A DNA stretch of 64,000 nt from positions 3,596,001 to 3,660,000 of the forward strand of contig NZ_CP071238.1 in the NCBI RefSeq assembly GCF_017299535.1, given 5' to 3'. The translations under genes were made by a program, and so were the position numbers. The DNA is from Serratia marcescens subsp. marcescens ATCC 13880 (GTDB lineage: Bacteria > Pseudomonadota > Gammaproteobacteria > Enterobacterales > Enterobacteriaceae). The notes below the pieces were generated by a model that saw only the letters and a list, made by a program, of their open reading frames with translations, searched no databases and was not told where the DNA came from. Of this stretch, positions 37,703-48,354 are shown one piece after another; positions within the stretch are counted from its first letter, which is position 1; every line of letters begins with the position of its first letter.

Positions 37703-37870
37703 GAAATCTCCGAAAAACGAAAAAGAGGAACTTACGAATGAAAGATATCTCTTTATTTTCCCCGATTGGTTGCCGATAATCATTTACGTTAAAACCACAA
37801 AACCATAACGTCTTGCCCGTTTCCCTACAACCGTCCGCCGCCGTGACTCACGCGGCATCAGGAGAACACC

Positions 37871-39115
37871 ATGGCCTCTTTAGTCATCGACGATATTCCG
37901 CAGACGATCGTTAACGTCAAGCGCCAGCTGCGCCAGGCATTGCCGAACTACCGCGACGTTTTTCTGGCGCTGGAGGAGAACATCCGCGGCCAGGTCGACC
38001 AGATCCGCCGCGAACTGGCCGCCGGCCATAATCCGGTGCCGCAGATCGACGCGGAAGATATCCTGCAGCAACGCGTCAGCGATCAACAGATAGCGCTGAT
38101 CAAACAGCGCGGCGCCTGCGCCATTCGCGGTGTGTTTCCCCGCGCCAAGGCCGAAGGCTGGAACCGGGAAATCGGCGACTATCTCGAGCGCAACAACTTC
38201 GTCGAGCGGTTGAAAAACGCCGCCGAAGACAACTATTTCGGCAAGCTGGCCGCCAGCAAGCCGCAGATTTACGGCATCTATTGGTCAAAACCACAGGTTG
38301 AAGCGCGGCAGGATGCGCGCATGCATGCGGTGCAGGTGTTCCTCAACAGCCTGTGGGCCACCGAAAGCAACGGCAAGCAGCATTTCGATCCGACCCGCGT
38401 CGCCACCTACGCCGATCGCACCCGCCGCCGCCCGCCGAACTCCTCATCGCTGGGCCTGTCACCGCACGTCGACAGCGGCACCATCGAGCGCTGGCTGGAC
38501 GAGAATTTCCGCTATGTGTATCGCCACGTCTTCTCCGGCGACTGGCGGCAGTACGATCCCTTTGCCGCCGACGGCCGCACCGAGGTGCGTGAAATAGCCT
38601 CCCCGGCGGTCTGCTCGATGTTCCGCACCTTCCAGGGCTGGACGGCGCTGACGCCGCAGCGCACCAACGCCGGCACGCTGAACCTGGTGCCGATCGCCAA
38701 CGCCATGGCCTATGTGTTGCTGCGCGCGCTGCAGGACGACGTCGCCGACGACGATCTGTGCGATGCGGCGCCGGGCCGCGCGCTGTCGATCTCGGAAAAA
38801 TGGCATCCCCTTTTATTAAGCGGGATTTCCCCTATTCCCGATCTGGAGCCGGGCGACACGGTATTTTGGCATTGCGACGTGATCCACGCGGTGGAGAACG
38901 AACATAACGGCGAGTTCGACAGCAACGTGATGTACATCGCCGCCGCGCCGGGCTGCGAGAAAAACGACGCCTATCTGCAGCGCCAACTGCCGAGCTTTAT
39001 CGACGGCAGAACGCCGCCGGACTTCGCCCCCGACGATTTCGAAGTGGATTTCGAGGGCCGCGCCACCGTCGAGCTGCTGACGCCGCTGGGCAAAGCGCAG
39101 CTCGGCATGCGCTGA
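37871..39115 (+). CDS. ybiU: YbiU family protein (DUF1479)
   Basis: 414 residues, DUF1479, similar throughout to E. coli YbiU (about 421). The family has a double-stranded beta-helix fold and is thought to be Fe(II)/2-oxoglutarate-dependent-like. Visible candidates for the metal site are His-x-Asp in [12 protein letters not shown] and a distal His in [15 protein letters not shown]. Substrate unknown. Start at 37871 with AGGAGA eight bases upstream. Confidence 0.9.
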   Translation: MASLVIDDIPQTIVNVKRQLRQALPNYRDVFLALEENIRGQVDQIRRELAAGHNPVPQIDAEDILQQRVSDQQIALIKQRGACAIRGVFPRAKAEGWNREIGDYLERNNFVERLKNAAEDNYFGKLAASKPQIYGIYWSKPQVEARQDARMHAVQVFLNSLWATESNGKQHFDPTRVATYADRTRRRPPNSSSLGLSPHVDSGTIERWLDENFRYVYRHVFSGDWRQYDPFAADGRTEVREIASPAVCSMFRTFQGWTALTPQRTNAGTLNLVPIANAMAYVLLRALQDDVADDDLCDAAPGRALSISEKWHPLLLSGISPIPDLEPGDTVFWHCDVIHAVENEHNGEFDSNVMYIAAAPGCEKNDAYLQRQLPSFIDGRTPPDFAPDDFEVDFEGRATVELLTPLGKAQLGMR

Positions 39116-39188
39116 CCGCCGCCCCAGCCACGGGCCTCTCTCGCTGTGGTATACTGCCGTCATCCGTAGGCCGCAGCGAGAACCCGTC

Positions 39189-40898
39189 GTGCACCCTTTT
39201 TTTGAAATGCTGTTGGCGGTGTTTGATCGCGCCGCGCTGATGTTGATCTGTCTGTTTTTCCTGACCCGCACCCGGCTGTTCCGCCAACTGCTGCAAAAAG
39301 AAGACCATACGCCGCTTGAGCTCGGCATCGTCACGGCAATCTTCTCGCTGTTCGCGCTGTTCAGCACCTACTCCGGCATCAACGTTGAGGGATCGCTGGT
39401 CAACGTGCGCGTCATCGCCATCATGGCCGGCGGCATCCTGTTCGGCCCCTGGGTGGGGATCGTCACCGGCATCATCGCCGGGGTGCACCGCTATCTGATC
39501 GACATCGGCGGCATCACCTCGGTGCCCTGCCTCATCACCAGCATCATCGCCGGCATCAGCGCCGGCTACATCAACCTCAAGGTGAGAAAAGAGCAGCGCT
39601 GGCGCGCCGGCATCGTCGGCGGCATGCTGTGCGAATCCCTCACCATGCTGCTGATCGTGCTGTGGGCCAAGCCGACCGAGCTTGGGCTCGACATCGTGTC
39701 GCAGATCGCGCTGCCGATGATCCTCGGCACGGTGTGCATCGGCCTGATCGTGCTGCTGGTGCAGAGCGTCGAAGATGAAAAAGAGGTGATCGCCGCGCGC
39801 CAGGCCAAGCTGGCGCTGGATATCGCCCACAAGACGCTGCCCTATTTTCGCAACATCAACAGCGAATCGCTGGCCACCATTTGCGATATCATCCGCCAGG
39901 ACATCCGCGCCGACGCGGTGGCGATCACCGATACCCATCAGGTGCTGGCTTACGTCGGCGTGGGGCGCGAAGCCTACCCGATCGGCCGCGAAGGGCTGAG
40001 CCGCGTTACCCGCGAAAGTATTCGCCACGGCAAAATCATCATCAAAAACAACCTGGAAAACCCGGCCGCGCCGCAGATCCATTCGCAGCTGGTGGTGCCG
40101 CTGTGGGAAAAGGGCGAAGTGACCGGCGCGCTGAAAATTTACTACTGCCACGCTCACCAGATCACCAACACGCTGAAGGTGATGGCGGTCGGGCTGTCGC
40201 AGATCATCTCCACCCAGATGGAGGTTTCGCGCATCGAGCATCTGCGCCAGATGGCGGATAAAGCCGAAATGCGCGCGCTGCAGAGCAAGATTAACCCGCA
40301 CTTCCTGTTCAACGCGCTGAACGCCATCTCTTCCTCCATCCGCCTGAATCCGGACACCGCGCGCCAGCTGATCATCAATCTGTCGCGCTACCTGCGCTAC
40401 AACCTGGAGCTGAACGACGAACTGATCGATATCCGCAAGGAGCTGCATCAGATCCAGGATTACATCGCCATCGAACAGGCGCGCTTCGGCGCCAAGCTGA
40501 CGGTGATTTACGACATCGACGACGACGTCTCGGTGCGCATTCCGAGCCTGCTGATCCAGCCGCTGGTGGAGAACGCCATCGTGCACGGCATCCAGCCCTG
40601 CAAGGGCAAAGGGGTGGTGGTGATCGCGGTGAAAGATCAGGGCGATCGGGTGAAAATATCGGTGAAGGATACCGGCCACGGCATCAATCAGGAAACCATC
40701 GATCGGGTGGCGCGCAACGAGATGCCGGGCCACAATATCGGCCTGCTCAACGTACACCACCGCGTGTCGCTGCTGTACGGTGAAGGGCTGCATATCCGCC
40801 GCCTGGAGCCGGGCACCGAAATCGCGTTCTACATCAGCAAAAACGGCGGCAAGCTGCATCAGGAACCGAGCGCGCCGCCGGTCGGGGAGGCCTCATGA
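39189..40898 (+). CDS. ypdA: Pyruvate-sensing histidine kinase YpdA (PyrS)
   Basis: LytS-type sensor kinase. 569 residues: six N-terminal membrane helices (5TM-LYT; e.g. [31 protein letters not shown]), a GAF domain (about 225-360), a HisKA-7TM-like region with [17 protein letters not shown] (phosphoacceptor His) and a HATPase with [12 protein letters not shown] and [14 protein letters not shown] G boxes. E. coli YpdA (565) with YpdB responds to extracellular pyruvate. Start is GTG at 39189. Stop overlaps the ypdB start by four bases. Confidence 0.95.
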   Translation: MHPFFEMLLAVFDRAALMLICLFFLTRTRLFRQLLQKEDHTPLELGIVTAIFSLFALFSTYSGINVEGSLVNVRVIAIMAGGILFGPWVGIVTGIIAGVHRYLIDIGGITSVPCLITSIIAGISAGYINLKVRKEQRWRAGIVGGMLCESLTMLLIVLWAKPTELGLDIVSQIALPMILGTVCIGLIVLLVQSVEDEKEVIAARQAKLALDIAHKTLPYFRNINSESLATICDIIRQDIRADAVAITDTHQVLAYVGVGREAYPIGREGLSRVTRESIRHGKIIIKNNLENPAAPQIHSQLVVPLWEKGEVTGALKIYYCHAHQITNTLKVMAVGLSQIISTQMEVSRIEHLRQMADKAEMRALQSKINPHFLFNALNAISSSIRLNPDTARQLIINLSRYLRYNLELNDELIDIRKELHQIQDYIAIEQARFGAKLTVIYDIDDDVSVRIPSLLIQPLVENAIVHGIQPCKGKGVVVIAVKDQGDRVKISVKDTGHGINQETIDRVARNEMPGHNIGLLNVHHRVSLLYGEGLHIRRLEPGTEIAFYISKNGGKLHQEPSAPPVGEAS

Positions 40899-41629
40899 AA
40901 GCCATCATCGTGGAAGACGAATTCCTCGCGCAGGAAGAACTCAGCTACCTGATCAAGAAACACAGCAATATCGATATCGTCGCCACTTTCGAGGATGGCC
41001 TCGACGTCCTCAAATACCTGCAGACCCACCAGGTCGACGCCATTTTCCTCGACATCAACATCCCGTCGCTGGACGGCGTGTTACTGGCGCAAAACATCAG
41101 CAAATTCGCGCATCGCCCGTCTATCGTGTTCATCACCGCCTATAAAGAGCACGCGGTGGAAGCGTTCGAGATCGAAGCGTTCGACTATATCCTCAAGCCC
41201 TATCACGAGGCGCGCATCGTCACCATGCTGCAAAAGCTGGAGGCGCTGCATCATCGCCCCGCCGGCGCGGCGGAACCGACCAGCGCGCCGAGCCGCGGCA
41301 GCCACAGCATCAACCTGATCAAAGACGAGCGGATCATCGTTACCGACATCAACGACATCTATTACGCCGCCGCCGATGAAAAGGTGACGCGGGTCTACAC
41401 TCGCCGGGAAGAATTCGTGATGCCGATGAACCTCACCGAGTTTTACGGCCGGCTGCCGGAAGAACATTTCTTCCGCTGCCACCGCTCTTACTGCGTTAAC
41501 CTGGCCAAGATCCGCGAGATCGTGCCCTGGTTCAACAATACCTACATTCTGCGGCTGAGCGATCTTGAGTTTGAAGTGCCGGTCAGCCGCAGCAAGGTGA
41601 AAGAGTTTCGCAAGCTGATGCGCCTGTAA
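40895..41629 (+). CDS. ypdB: LytTR-family response regulator YpdB (PyrR)
   Basis: 244 residues: receiver domain (1-120) with acidic pocket Glu-Asp at 9-10 and the phosphoacceptor Asp in [13 protein letters not shown], switch Thr/Lys in ITAYKEHAV and LKPYHE, and a C-terminal LytTR DNA-binding domain (about 140-240: [38 protein letters not shown]). In E. coli YpdB activates yhjX via a tandem direct repeat; the same arrangement lies upstream of the yhjX-like gene below. Confidence 0.95.
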   Translation: MKAIIVEDEFLAQEELSYLIKKHSNIDIVATFEDGLDVLKYLQTHQVDAIFLDINIPSLDGVLLAQNISKFAHRPSIVFITAYKEHAVEAFEIEAFDYILKPYHEARIVTMLQKLEALHHRPAGAAEPTSAPSRGSHSINLIKDERIIVTDINDIYYAAADEKVTRVYTRREEFVMPMNLTEFYGRLPEEHFFRCHRSYCVNLAKIREIVPWFNNTYILRLSDLEFEVPVSRSKVKEFRKLMRL

Positions 41630-41633
41630 GCGC

Positions 41634-41960
41634 TTACCAGCGCGGGCCCGGACGGTAGTAATAGCCGGGCGGTGGCGGCATGCGGTAATGCGGCCGATCT
41701 CGCCAGTCGCGCCGCGGCGGCCCGTAGTAAATCACCCGTGGCGGCGGGCCGTAATAGTACCCGCGCGGGCGTTCATACCGGTGATGATCGGCCCACCAAC
41801 GCGGATCGCGCCAGCGATAGCCGTCCCAGTAGTGGCCGCGATGATCGCGATCGCCGATATGCAACGACAGGCCCGGCACGTTCACGCCGATGGACACGTC
41901 GGCCTGGCTCGCCAGCGGCAGCGCCAGCAGCGCGGCCAGTAACAACAGCGTTTTTTTCAT
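41634..41960 (-). CDS. DUF2502 secreted protein (YpeC-like paralogue)
   Basis: 108 residues, signal peptide MKKTLLLLAALLALPLASQA, then a Tyr/Trp/Arg-rich periplasmic tail with the DUF2502 core LSLHIGDRDHRGHYWDGYRWRD and many Pro/Arg/Tyr repeats (e.g. RGYYYGPPPR, PPPGYYYRPGPRW). Start at 41960; the upstream extension to 42065 is not used. A second member lies at 51413, the position of E. coli ypeC. Function unknown. Confidence 0.85.
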   Translation of the reverse strand: MKKTLLLLAALLALPLASQADVSIGVNVPGLSLHIGDRDHRGHYWDGYRWRDPRWWADHHRYERPRGYYYGPPPRVIYYGPPRRDWRDRPHYRMPPPPGYYYRPGPRW

Positions 41961-42147
41961 TTCATGGACTCCTGCAGAGCGGACCTCGTCCGATCGCAGA
42001 TAACATAGTCCCGCGCTCGCCGCCGCTCTATAGGCGCAATGCCGATTTACGCCTTGCAGACGCATCCTTCACAATTTCACCACAATCATTCACCGGCGAT
42101 TAACAATAAATCGTTGATATCTTTGATGTAGATCACGTGTCACCCCC

Positions 42148-42208
42148 GGCATTTCACGCGCTTTTCGGCGCAAAAACGGCAACTCACGCCGTATAAAATG
42201 CATTTCAT
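42148..42208 (+). promoter_or_regulatory. Probable YpdB binding site upstream of the yhjX-like gene
   Basis: GGCAACTCAC (42178-42187) and TGCATTTCAT (42199-42208) form a direct repeat with exactly 11 bases between, and a third copy GGCATTTCAC lies at 42148-42157. The E. coli YpdB motif is GGCATTTCAT-N11-GGCATTTCAT. The pair ends about 65 bases upstream of the likely transcription start. Confidence 0.7.
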
Positions 42209-42262
42209 TCCTTCCATCGTGCAACTCATTCCCGATCCGCCGCCCGCCGGGGGCGCCGGCCA

Positions 42263-42268
42263 TATAAT
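42263..42268 (+). promoter_or_regulatory. -10 element of the yhjX-like gene
   Basis: Perfect TATAAT at 42263-42268, with no recognisable -35 box at the right distance (GC-rich there), as expected for an activator-dependent promoter. Predicted start near 42275. Confidence 0.6.
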
Positions 42269-42357
42269 AAGCCCATACCGCGGGAACACAGATTCACCCC
42301 GCAAATTTCAGCCAACGGCTCACGCCCGGCAACGCACACACAGGAAGGAGACCGGCC

Positions 42358-43587
42358 ATGAACACCAAACCGGCAAATCGCAGCTTAATCGTTCTCGGCA
42401 CCATCATCTGTCAGATGGGTCTGGGCACCATCTACACCTGGAGCCTGTTCAACCAGCCGCTGGTCGACAAGTTCCACTGGGGGCTGGCGGACGTCGCCAC
42501 CACCTTCTCCATCACCAGCTTCTTCCTGGCCTTCGCCACGCTGTTCGCCGGCAAGCTGCAAGAACGCTTCGGCATCCGCAATCTGACGCTGTGTTCCGGC
42601 ATCCTGGTCGGCCTGGGTCTCATCGCCAGCGCCCACGTCAGCTCGCTTGACATGATTTACCTGCTGGCCGGCGTGGTGGTGGGCTTTGCGGTCGGTATCG
42701 CCTACATCTCCACCCTGTCCAACCTGATTAAGTGGTTCCCCGCCAACAAAGGCCTGATTTCCGGCATCTCGGTCGGCGCCTTCGGCAGCGGCAGCCTGCT
42801 GTTCAAATACGTCAACGCCGCCCTGATCGCTGACGTCGGCGTTTCCGGCGCCTTCTTCTACTGGGGTGCCATCGTGATGGGCCTGATCGTCGTCGGTTCC
42901 CTGTTGCTGAAAGAGCCGGTGCTGGCGGCCAACGCCGCACAGCAAGGCGCCAATGGTCTGGGCAACGACTTCAGCGTGCGCCAGATGCTGGCCACCAAAG
43001 AAGCCTACCTGCTGTTCACCATCTTCTTCGCTGCCTGCATGAGCGGTCTGTACCTGATTGGCATCGTGAAAGACATGGGCGTGCAGCTGGCCGGGATGGA
43101 CTTGGCTACCGCCGCCAACACCGTGTCCGCCGTCGCCATCTTCAACACCGCCGGCCGCATCATCCTGGGTACGCTGTCCGATAAAGTAGGCCGCATGCGC
43201 GTCATCAGCTTCACCATGCTGGTTACCGTGCTGGCGATTGTCGCCCTGAGCTTCATGACCCTGAACCACACGCTGTTCTTCATCTGCGTCGGCGCGGTGG
43301 CCTTCTGCTTCGGCGGCAACATCACCGTGTTCCCGGCGATTGTCGGCGACTTCTTCGGCCTGAAAAACCACAGCAAAAACTACGGCATCATCTACCAGGG
43401 CTTCGGCCTGGGCGCGCTGGCCGGTTCGTTCGTCGCCAAATACTTCGGCGGCTTCCACGCCACCTTCATGGTGATTGGCGTCCTGTCCGCCGCTTCTTTG
43501 CTGATTACGCTGTTCATCAAAGCGCCGAAGGCGGTGGAAATGGAAAGCGAAGAAACCGCACAGGCGGCGGAGCTGGCCAAAGCCTGA
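42358..43587 (+). CDS. yhjX: MFS transporter, YhjX / OxlT-like
   Basis: 409-residue 12-helix major facilitator of the oxalate/formate antiporter-like group. Conserved with YhjX: GTIYTWSLFNQPL, FAGKLQERFGIRNLTL, TLSNLIKWFPANKGLISG, SGLYLIGIVKDMG and NITVFPAIVGDFFGLKNHSKNYGIIYQGFGLG. In E. coli yhjX is the main target of YpdAB and is induced by pyruvate, but lies elsewhere; here it directly follows the kinase and regulator genes, with a DUF2502 gene in between on the opposite strand. AGGAAGGAG-type ribosome site at 42341-42350. Confidence 0.85.
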   Translation: MNTKPANRSLIVLGTIICQMGLGTIYTWSLFNQPLVDKFHWGLADVATTFSITSFFLAFATLFAGKLQERFGIRNLTLCSGILVGLGLIASAHVSSLDMIYLLAGVVVGFAVGIAYISTLSNLIKWFPANKGLISGISVGAFGSGSLLFKYVNAALIADVGVSGAFFYWGAIVMGLIVVGSLLLKEPVLAANAAQQGANGLGNDFSVRQMLATKEAYLLFTIFFAACMSGLYLIGIVKDMGVQLAGMDLATAANTVSAVAIFNTAGRIILGTLSDKVGRMRVISFTMLVTVLAIVALSFMTLNHTLFFICVGAVAFCFGGNITVFPAIVGDFFGLKNHSKNYGIIYQGFGLGALAGSFVAKYFGGFHATFMVIGVLSAASLLITLFIKAPKAVEMESEETAQAAELAKA

Positions 43588-43604
43588 TACCCCGCGAAAA
43601 CGAC

Positions 43605-43638
43605 AAGGGGCGCAACCTGCGGGTTGCGCCCCTTTTTT
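43605..43638 (+). terminator. Bidirectional terminator between yhjX-like gene and glk
   Basis: AAGGGGCGCAACC/GGTTGCGCCCCTT stem with T-run on the plus strand. Confidence 0.9.
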
Positions 43639-43656
43639 ATTGCCCTGCCGCGCGGC

Positions 43657-44619
43657 TTACAGCCGCATGCCCAGCGTCTGGCGCAGATGCGCGCCGGCCC
43701 CCAACAGGCCCGGTTGACCATGGGTTATCATGAACACCGGAATGTCGCGCACATAGTCGCGGAAGCGCCCCTTGTCTTCGAAGGCGGCGCGGAAGCCCGA
43801 GGCCTTGAAGAATTCCATAAAGCGCGGCACGATGCCGCCGGCGATGTACACGCCGCCAAAGGTGCCCAGATTCAGCGCCAGGTTGCCGCCGAAGCGCCCC
43901 ATGATCACGCAAAACAGCGACAGCGCACGGCGGCAGTCGATGCAGCTGTCGGCCAGCGCCCGCTCGGTAATGTCCTTCGGCGCCAGTTTCTCCGGCAGGC
44001 GGTTGTCCGCCTTGACGATGGCGCGATACAGGTTGACCAGGCCCGGCCCGGACAGCACGCGCTCGGCGGAAACGTGCCCCACTTCACCGCGTAGCACCTC
44101 CAGAATAATGTCTTCTTCTTCGCTGTTCGGTGCGAAATCGACATGGCCGCCCTCGCCCGGCAGGCTGACCCAGCGGCGATCGACCTGCACCAGGTGGGCA
44201 ACACCCAGCCCGGTGCCGGCGCCGTACACCGCGATCGGTTTGCCCGGCTGCGCATCGCCGCCGCCAAACTGCAGCACGTCGTCCGGCGAGAGCATCGGGA
44301 TCGCCATCGAGACGGCGGTGAAATCGTTGATCACTTCCAGGTGACTCAGCCCCAGGCTGGCCTTCATTTCTTTGATCGAGAACGCCCAGCTGTGGTTGGT
44401 CATCGCGACCCAGTCTTCCGTCACCGGGCAGGCGATCGCGATGCAGGCGTCCTGCACCTCGATATCGCACGCTTTCAGATAGTGGCGGATCACCGCCTCC
44501 AGGCTGTCGAACTCCAGGCCGGAATAGGTTTTCGCCTGGGTAATCTCACCCGTCGCAACAGTGCACAACGCCAGGCGGGCATTGGTGCCGCCAACATCAC
44601 CCACGAGGGCATAGGTCAT
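43657..44619 (-). CDS. glk: Glucokinase
   Basis: ATP-dependent phosphorylation of free intracellular glucose to glucose-6-phosphate. 320 residues with the start at 44619 ([18 protein letters not shown], phosphate-1 motif). Substrate loop VINDFTAV, adenosine region [21 protein letters not shown] and the C-terminal [12 protein letters not shown]. Length equals E. coli Glk (321). The frame open to 44715 is not used. Confidence 0.97.
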   Translation of the reverse strand: MTYALVGDVGGTNARLALCTVATGEITQAKTYSGLEFDSLEAVIRHYLKACDIEVQDACIAIACPVTEDWVAMTNHSWAFSIKEMKASLGLSHLEVINDFTAVSMAIPMLSPDDVLQFGGGDAQPGKPIAVYGAGTGLGVAHLVQVDRRWVSLPGEGGHVDFAPNSEEEDIILEVLRGEVGHVSAERVLSGPGLVNLYRAIVKADNRLPEKLAPKDITERALADSCIDCRRALSLFCVIMGRFGGNLALNLGTFGGVYIAGGIVPRFMEFFKASGFRAAFEDKGRFRDYVRDIPVFMITHGQPGLLGAGAHLRQTLGMRL

Positions 44620-44732
44620 TGATTTCGTCTCCGCAAAATGAAAAATAACACGCTGCCCACACTGTAAAATCCTGCTGCGAAAACAACAATCACCCGCCTC
44701 GGATCTGCACCTCAATAGCGATCCGGATCACA

Positions 44733-44746
44733 AAAAACGTTTCAGC
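44733..44746 (-). promoter_or_regulatory. Cra (FruR) site upstream of glk
   Basis: On the minus strand, GCTGAAACGTTTTT matches every position of the Cra consensus RSTGAAWCSNTHHW as I recall it. It sits about 115 bases upstream of glk. Cra control of glk is known in E. coli. Confidence 0.65.
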
Positions 44747-44929
44747 TTGCCCGCTATGCCGCGATTTGAAACAAATTGCGGCAAAAAATGCCCCCCGGCG
44801 ACTGTTAACCGCCATCGCAGCCGGGCAATATCAATGCGTGCCTGCGCGCCGATAGTCTGGCAAGCTGTGGCCACTGCCCAACCACCCGCTCTCCCTGCCC
44901 CGCAGGGAGGCATCGACAAGGGATTATTC

Positions 44930-46177
44930 ATGCTGCATCCGCGCGCCAATGCCATGTTGGCCTTTGCTTTGCCTGCGCTGATTATCGGTTCCGCTTCCAG
45001 TATGGTGCTGCTGTTGGTGATGAAAATTGCCGCCGCATTGCAGCAATTACTGTGGGTGACGCTGCCCGATGCGCTAAGCCTGGACGCCCAGTCGCCCTGG
45101 TGGCCGGTTGCGATGCTGACGCTGACCGGCGTGGCGGTCGGCCTGATCGTGCGTTATATGCCGGGTCACGCCGGGCCGGATCCGGCGACGGAATCGCTGA
45201 TCGGCATGCCGCTGCCGCTCTCCGCCCTGCCGGGGTTGGGGTTGGCGCTGATCGTCGGCCTGGCCGGCGGCGTCAGTCTGGGGCCGGAGAACCCGATCAC
45301 CGCTATCAACATCGCACTGGCGGCGGCGGCCGGCGCGCGCCTGCTGCCGAAAGTGCCGCGCATGGACTGGATCATCCTGGCCGCGGCAGGCACCATCGGC
45401 GCAATGTTCGGCACACCGGTCGCCGCCGCGCTGATCTTTTCGCAAACCCTGGCCGGCAATAACGAAACGCCGCTGTGGGATCGGCTGTTCGCCCCGCTGG
45501 TGGCCGCCGCCGCCGGCGCGGTCACCACCCAGATGTTCTTCGTGCCCAATTTCGCCCTGCAGCTCGACGCCTACGACGTGACGCGGCTGCCGGACATCTT
45601 CAGCGGCGCCATCGTGGCGCTGATCGCCATCGCGCTCGGCATGGTGGCGCTGTGGTGTTTCCCGCACGTTCACCGCCTGTTCCATTCAATGAAGAATCCG
45701 GTGTTGATGTTAGGGCTGGGCGGCTTTGTGCTGGGGCTGCTGGCGCTGTTGGGCGGAGAGATTACCCTGTTCAAGGGGCTGGATGAGATGAAACGCCTGG
45801 CGGTGGACGACAGCTATTCGGTGCCGGCGCTGTTGACCATTACCCTGACCAAGCTGGCGGCGCTGGTGATCGCCGCCGCCTGCGGTTTTCGCGGCGGGCG
45901 CATCTTCCCGGCGGTGTTCGTCGGCGCGGCGCTGGGCCTGATGCTGCATCAGCACGTTCCGGCGGTGCCGGCGGCGATCACCGTCTCCTGCGCCATCATG
46001 GGGCTGGTGCTGGTGGTGACCCGCGACGGCTGGCTGAGCCTGTTTATGGCGGTGGCGGTAGTGCCGGATCTGCACCTGCTGCCGGTCTTGTGCATCGTGA
46101 TGCTGCCCGCCTGGCTGGCGCTGGCGGGCAAACCGCTGATGCTGGTAAACCGCCGGCAACCGCCGCACGACGATTAG
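44930..46177 (+). CDS. yfeO: Putative ion channel YfeO (ClC-like)
   Basis: 415-residue voltage-gated ClC-type family membrane protein, similar to E. coli YfeO. Start at 44930 has AAGGGA just upstream. Helical blocks include [18 protein letters not shown] (the GxxGPE selectivity-filter-type motif) and [21 protein letters not shown] (GxFxP-like). Transported ion unknown. Divergent from glk, and its end overlaps that of the convergent racemase gene. Confidence 0.9.
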   Translation: MLHPRANAMLAFALPALIIGSASSMVLLLVMKIAAALQQLLWVTLPDALSLDAQSPWWPVAMLTLTGVAVGLIVRYMPGHAGPDPATESLIGMPLPLSALPGLGLALIVGLAGGVSLGPENPITAINIALAAAAGARLLPKVPRMDWIILAAAGTIGAMFGTPVAAALIFSQTLAGNNETPLWDRLFAPLVAAAAGAVTTQMFFVPNFALQLDAYDVTRLPDIFSGAIVALIAIALGMVALWCFPHVHRLFHSMKNPVLMLGLGGFVLGLLALLGGEITLFKGLDEMKRLAVDDSYSVPALLTITLTKLAALVIAAACGFRGGRIFPAVFVGAALGLMLHQHVPAVPAAITVSCAIMGLVLVVTRDGWLSLFMAVAVVPDLHLLPVLCIVMLPAWLALAGKPLMLVNRRQPPHDD

Positions 46178-46866
46178 GCCAGCGCGAACGCCGCGGCGGC
46201 GCGGGCGTGGATCGCGGTGGTGTCGAACACCGGCACCGACGCATCCCGCTCGCTCACCAGCAAGCCTATTTCGGTGCAGCCGAAAATAATCCCCTGCGCC
46301 CCCTGCTGTTCCAGATCGCTGATGATCCGGCGATACTCGTCGCGCGAGGCGTCGCGAATTTTGCCGAGGCACAGCTCGTCATAGATGATGCGGTGCACAA
46401 TGTCACGATCGGCGCTGACCGGCGTCACCACGTCGATGCCGTGCAATTCCTGCAGGCGGCCGCGGTAGAAGGTCTGATCCATGGTAAAACGCGTGCCCAG
46501 CAGCCCGACGCGGCGAATGTTTTTCTCCCGCACCTGCAGCGCCGTGGCATCGGCGATGTGAATCAGCGGCAGGCCGCTGGCCTGCTCGACCGCCTCCGCC
46601 ACCTTGTGCATGGTGTTGGTGCAGATCACGATGGCTTCGGCGCCGGCGGCGCGCAACGCCACCGCGGCCTCGGCCAACAGCCGGCCGGCGCCGTCCCAAT
46701 CGCCCTGGTGCTGCAAGCGCTCAATCTCCTGGAAATCGACGCTGTAGAGCACGATTTTGGCCGAATGCAGCCCGCCGAGGCGCGCCTTTACCTGCTCGTT
46801 GATGGTGCGGTAATACGGAATGGTGGATTCCCAGCTCATGCCGCCCAGCAGACCCAACACTTTCAT
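46174..46866 (-). CDS. Aspartate/glutamate-type amino acid racemase (YgeA family)
   Basis: 230 residues, PLP-independent two-cysteine racemase. The catalytic cysteines are in [10 protein letters not shown] and [12 protein letters not shown]-terminal [12 protein letters not shown] and the PLIHIADAT block are typical of YgeA/broad-specificity amino acid racemases. Substrate not certain; homoserine or other amino acids for YgeA. Single gene, convergent with yfeO (four-base overlap). Confidence 0.88.
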   Translation of the reverse strand: MKVLGLLGGMSWESTIPYYRTINEQVKARLGGLHSAKIVLYSVDFQEIERLQHQGDWDGAGRLLAEAAVALRAAGAEAIVICTNTMHKVAEAVEQASGLPLIHIADATALQVREKNIRRVGLLGTRFTMDQTFYRGRLQELHGIDVVTPVSADRDIVHRIIYDELCLGKIRDASRDEYRRIISDLEQQGAQGIIFGCTEIGLLVSERDASVPVFDTTAIHARAAAAFALA

Positions 46867-46932
46867 CCTTCGATCCTCAGCATTTCCGACGATCCTCTGA
46901 CCTTACCTGAGAATCGTCAGTCTGACGACGCC

Positions 46933-47385
46933 TTATTTGGCGCCGGAATTGATCGGCTGGCGCGCCTCGAACCAGCGCTGGCGCAGCGTGTCGTACAGCC
47001 AGTTATAGGCCATGGTGTACGGCAGGAAGAACAGGAAGAAACCGATTTCCAGCATAAACGCCTGCGCCCAGGAGATACTCAGCATCCAGGCGGCGATCGG
47101 CACGCCGATCAGGATAAAACCGGCTTCAAAGCCGACGGCGTGCAGCGCGCGCACCTTCAGGTTACGCACCACCCGGCTGACCGGCCACAGGCGGTCGAAC
47201 ACCGTGTTGTAAACCATGTTCCACAGCATCGCGACGGTGGACAGCATCACCGCCAACGCGCCGACCTGCACCATTGAGCGGTTCAGCAGCCACGCGCCCA
47301 GCGGGGCGCAAACCATCACGGCGATGGCCTCGAAACCGACGGCGTGGACGATACGTTCAATGAGAGACTTGTTTTGCAGTTGCAT
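46933..47385 (-). CDS. PACE-family efflux transporter
   Basis: 150-residue protein with two bacterial transmembrane pair domains, four helices in total (ERIVHAVGFEAIAVMVCAPLGAW and VRALHAVGFEAGFILIGVPIAAWML are the two repeats, each with the HAVGFE motif). PACE transporters (AceI type) expel biocides such as chlorhexidine or amines such as cadaverine. Divergent from a LysR regulator, the arrangement of aceI-aceR. Confidence 0.88.
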   Translation of the reverse strand: MQLQNKSLIERIVHAVGFEAIAVMVCAPLGAWLLNRSMVQVGALAVMLSTVAMLWNMVYNTVFDRLWPVSRVVRNLKVRALHAVGFEAGFILIGVPIAAWMLSISWAQAFMLEIGFFLFFLPYTMAYNWLYDTLRQRWFEARQPINSGAK

Positions 47386-47484
47386 ACATCACCTTTTTTT
47401 CAACAGTTGTTGCGAAAGCCTGGTGATTATCATCGCTTTTTTGGGTAGATTAAAAATAGGTTCCATCGATAAAGTAGATATATC

Positions 47485-48354
47485 ATGCATTATTCCCCGG
47501 AAGCGTTGCAGGCGTTCGTGGAAGCCGCCGCCCTCGGCTCATTTTCCGCCGCCGCGCGCAAACTGCGCAAAAGCCAATCCACCGTCAGCACCGCCATCGC
47601 CAATCTGGAGGCCGACCTGGCATTGACGCTGTTCGATCGCAGCGCGCGCCAGCCGGTGCTCACCGCCGCCGGCCGCAAAGTGCTGGGGCACGTACAGGCT
47701 ATCCTCGCGGCCAGCGAACGGCTCGACGCCCTGAGCATTCAGCTGGCGGGCGAGGTTGAACCGCGCCTGAGCATGGTGTTTTCCGATACCTACCAGCCCA
47801 AGCATCACGATCGGTTGATGCAGCTGTTCGAACAGCGCTACCCGGAAATTGAGCTGGAATGGATGATCGCCGAGGAAGGCGACGTTATCGATCTGCTGCA
47901 AAGCGGCCGCGCGCATTTGGGCATGGTGGAAGTGCAAAAAAGTTATCCGCCGGATATCGCCTTCTCCCGGCTGCCTGAGCAGACCGAAATGGGGCTGTTC
48001 GTCGCCCATCAGCATCCGCTGGCCCAGGTCGCCGCGCCGACGCCGGAGCAGTTGTCCAGCACCCGCCAGCTGATCCTGAATACCTACACCGGCGCCGAGG
48101 CGGCCAGACAGGGTGGACTGGTCTGGTCGGCGCCCAGCTATCTGCTGTTGCTGGAGATGGCGGAACAAGGATTCGGTTGGGCGGTGTTGCCGCACTGGCT
48201 GGTACAGCAATACGGCCACGGCAGACTCACCCAGCTGCGGCCGCGCGGCTGGCCAAAACTGATTTCGGTGGATGCGGTATGGTCCAAACTGACCCCGCCG
48301 GGCCCGGCGGGGTTCTGGATGCTGGAGCGCCTGCTGGGCGACACCCAGCCCTAA
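47485..48354 (+). CDS. LysR-family transcriptional regulator (divergent from PACE gene)
   Basis: 289 residues: N-terminal winged helix-turn-helix (YSPEALQAFVEAAALGSFSAAARKLRKSQSTVSTAIANLEADLALTLFDR) and a two-lobed effector domain. By analogy with AceR, a likely activator of the PACE gene 99 bases away. It overlaps the convergent ipdC end by four bases. Confidence 0.88.
   Translation: MHYSPEALQAFVEAAALGSFSAAARKLRKSQSTVSTAIANLEADLALTLFDRSARQPVLTAAGRKVLGHVQAILAASERLDALSIQLAGEVEPRLSMVFSDTYQPKHHDRLMQLFEQRYPEIELEWMIAEEGDVIDLLQSGRAHLGMVEVQKSYPPDIAFSRLPEQTEMGLFVAHQHPLAQVAAPTPEQLSSTRQLILNTYTGAEAARQGGLVWSAPSYLLLLEMAEQGFGWAVLPHWLVQQYGHGRLTQLRPRGWPKLISVDAVWSKLTPPGPAGFWMLERLLGDTQP

Noticed and set aside
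38997..40859. 620-residue open frame on the minus strand
   Set aside because: Lies antisense to ypdA and ybiU, whose protein families are certain. Long antisense frames are common in GC-rich DNA with biased third codon positions; the translation is His/Asp/Gln-rich and matches no family.
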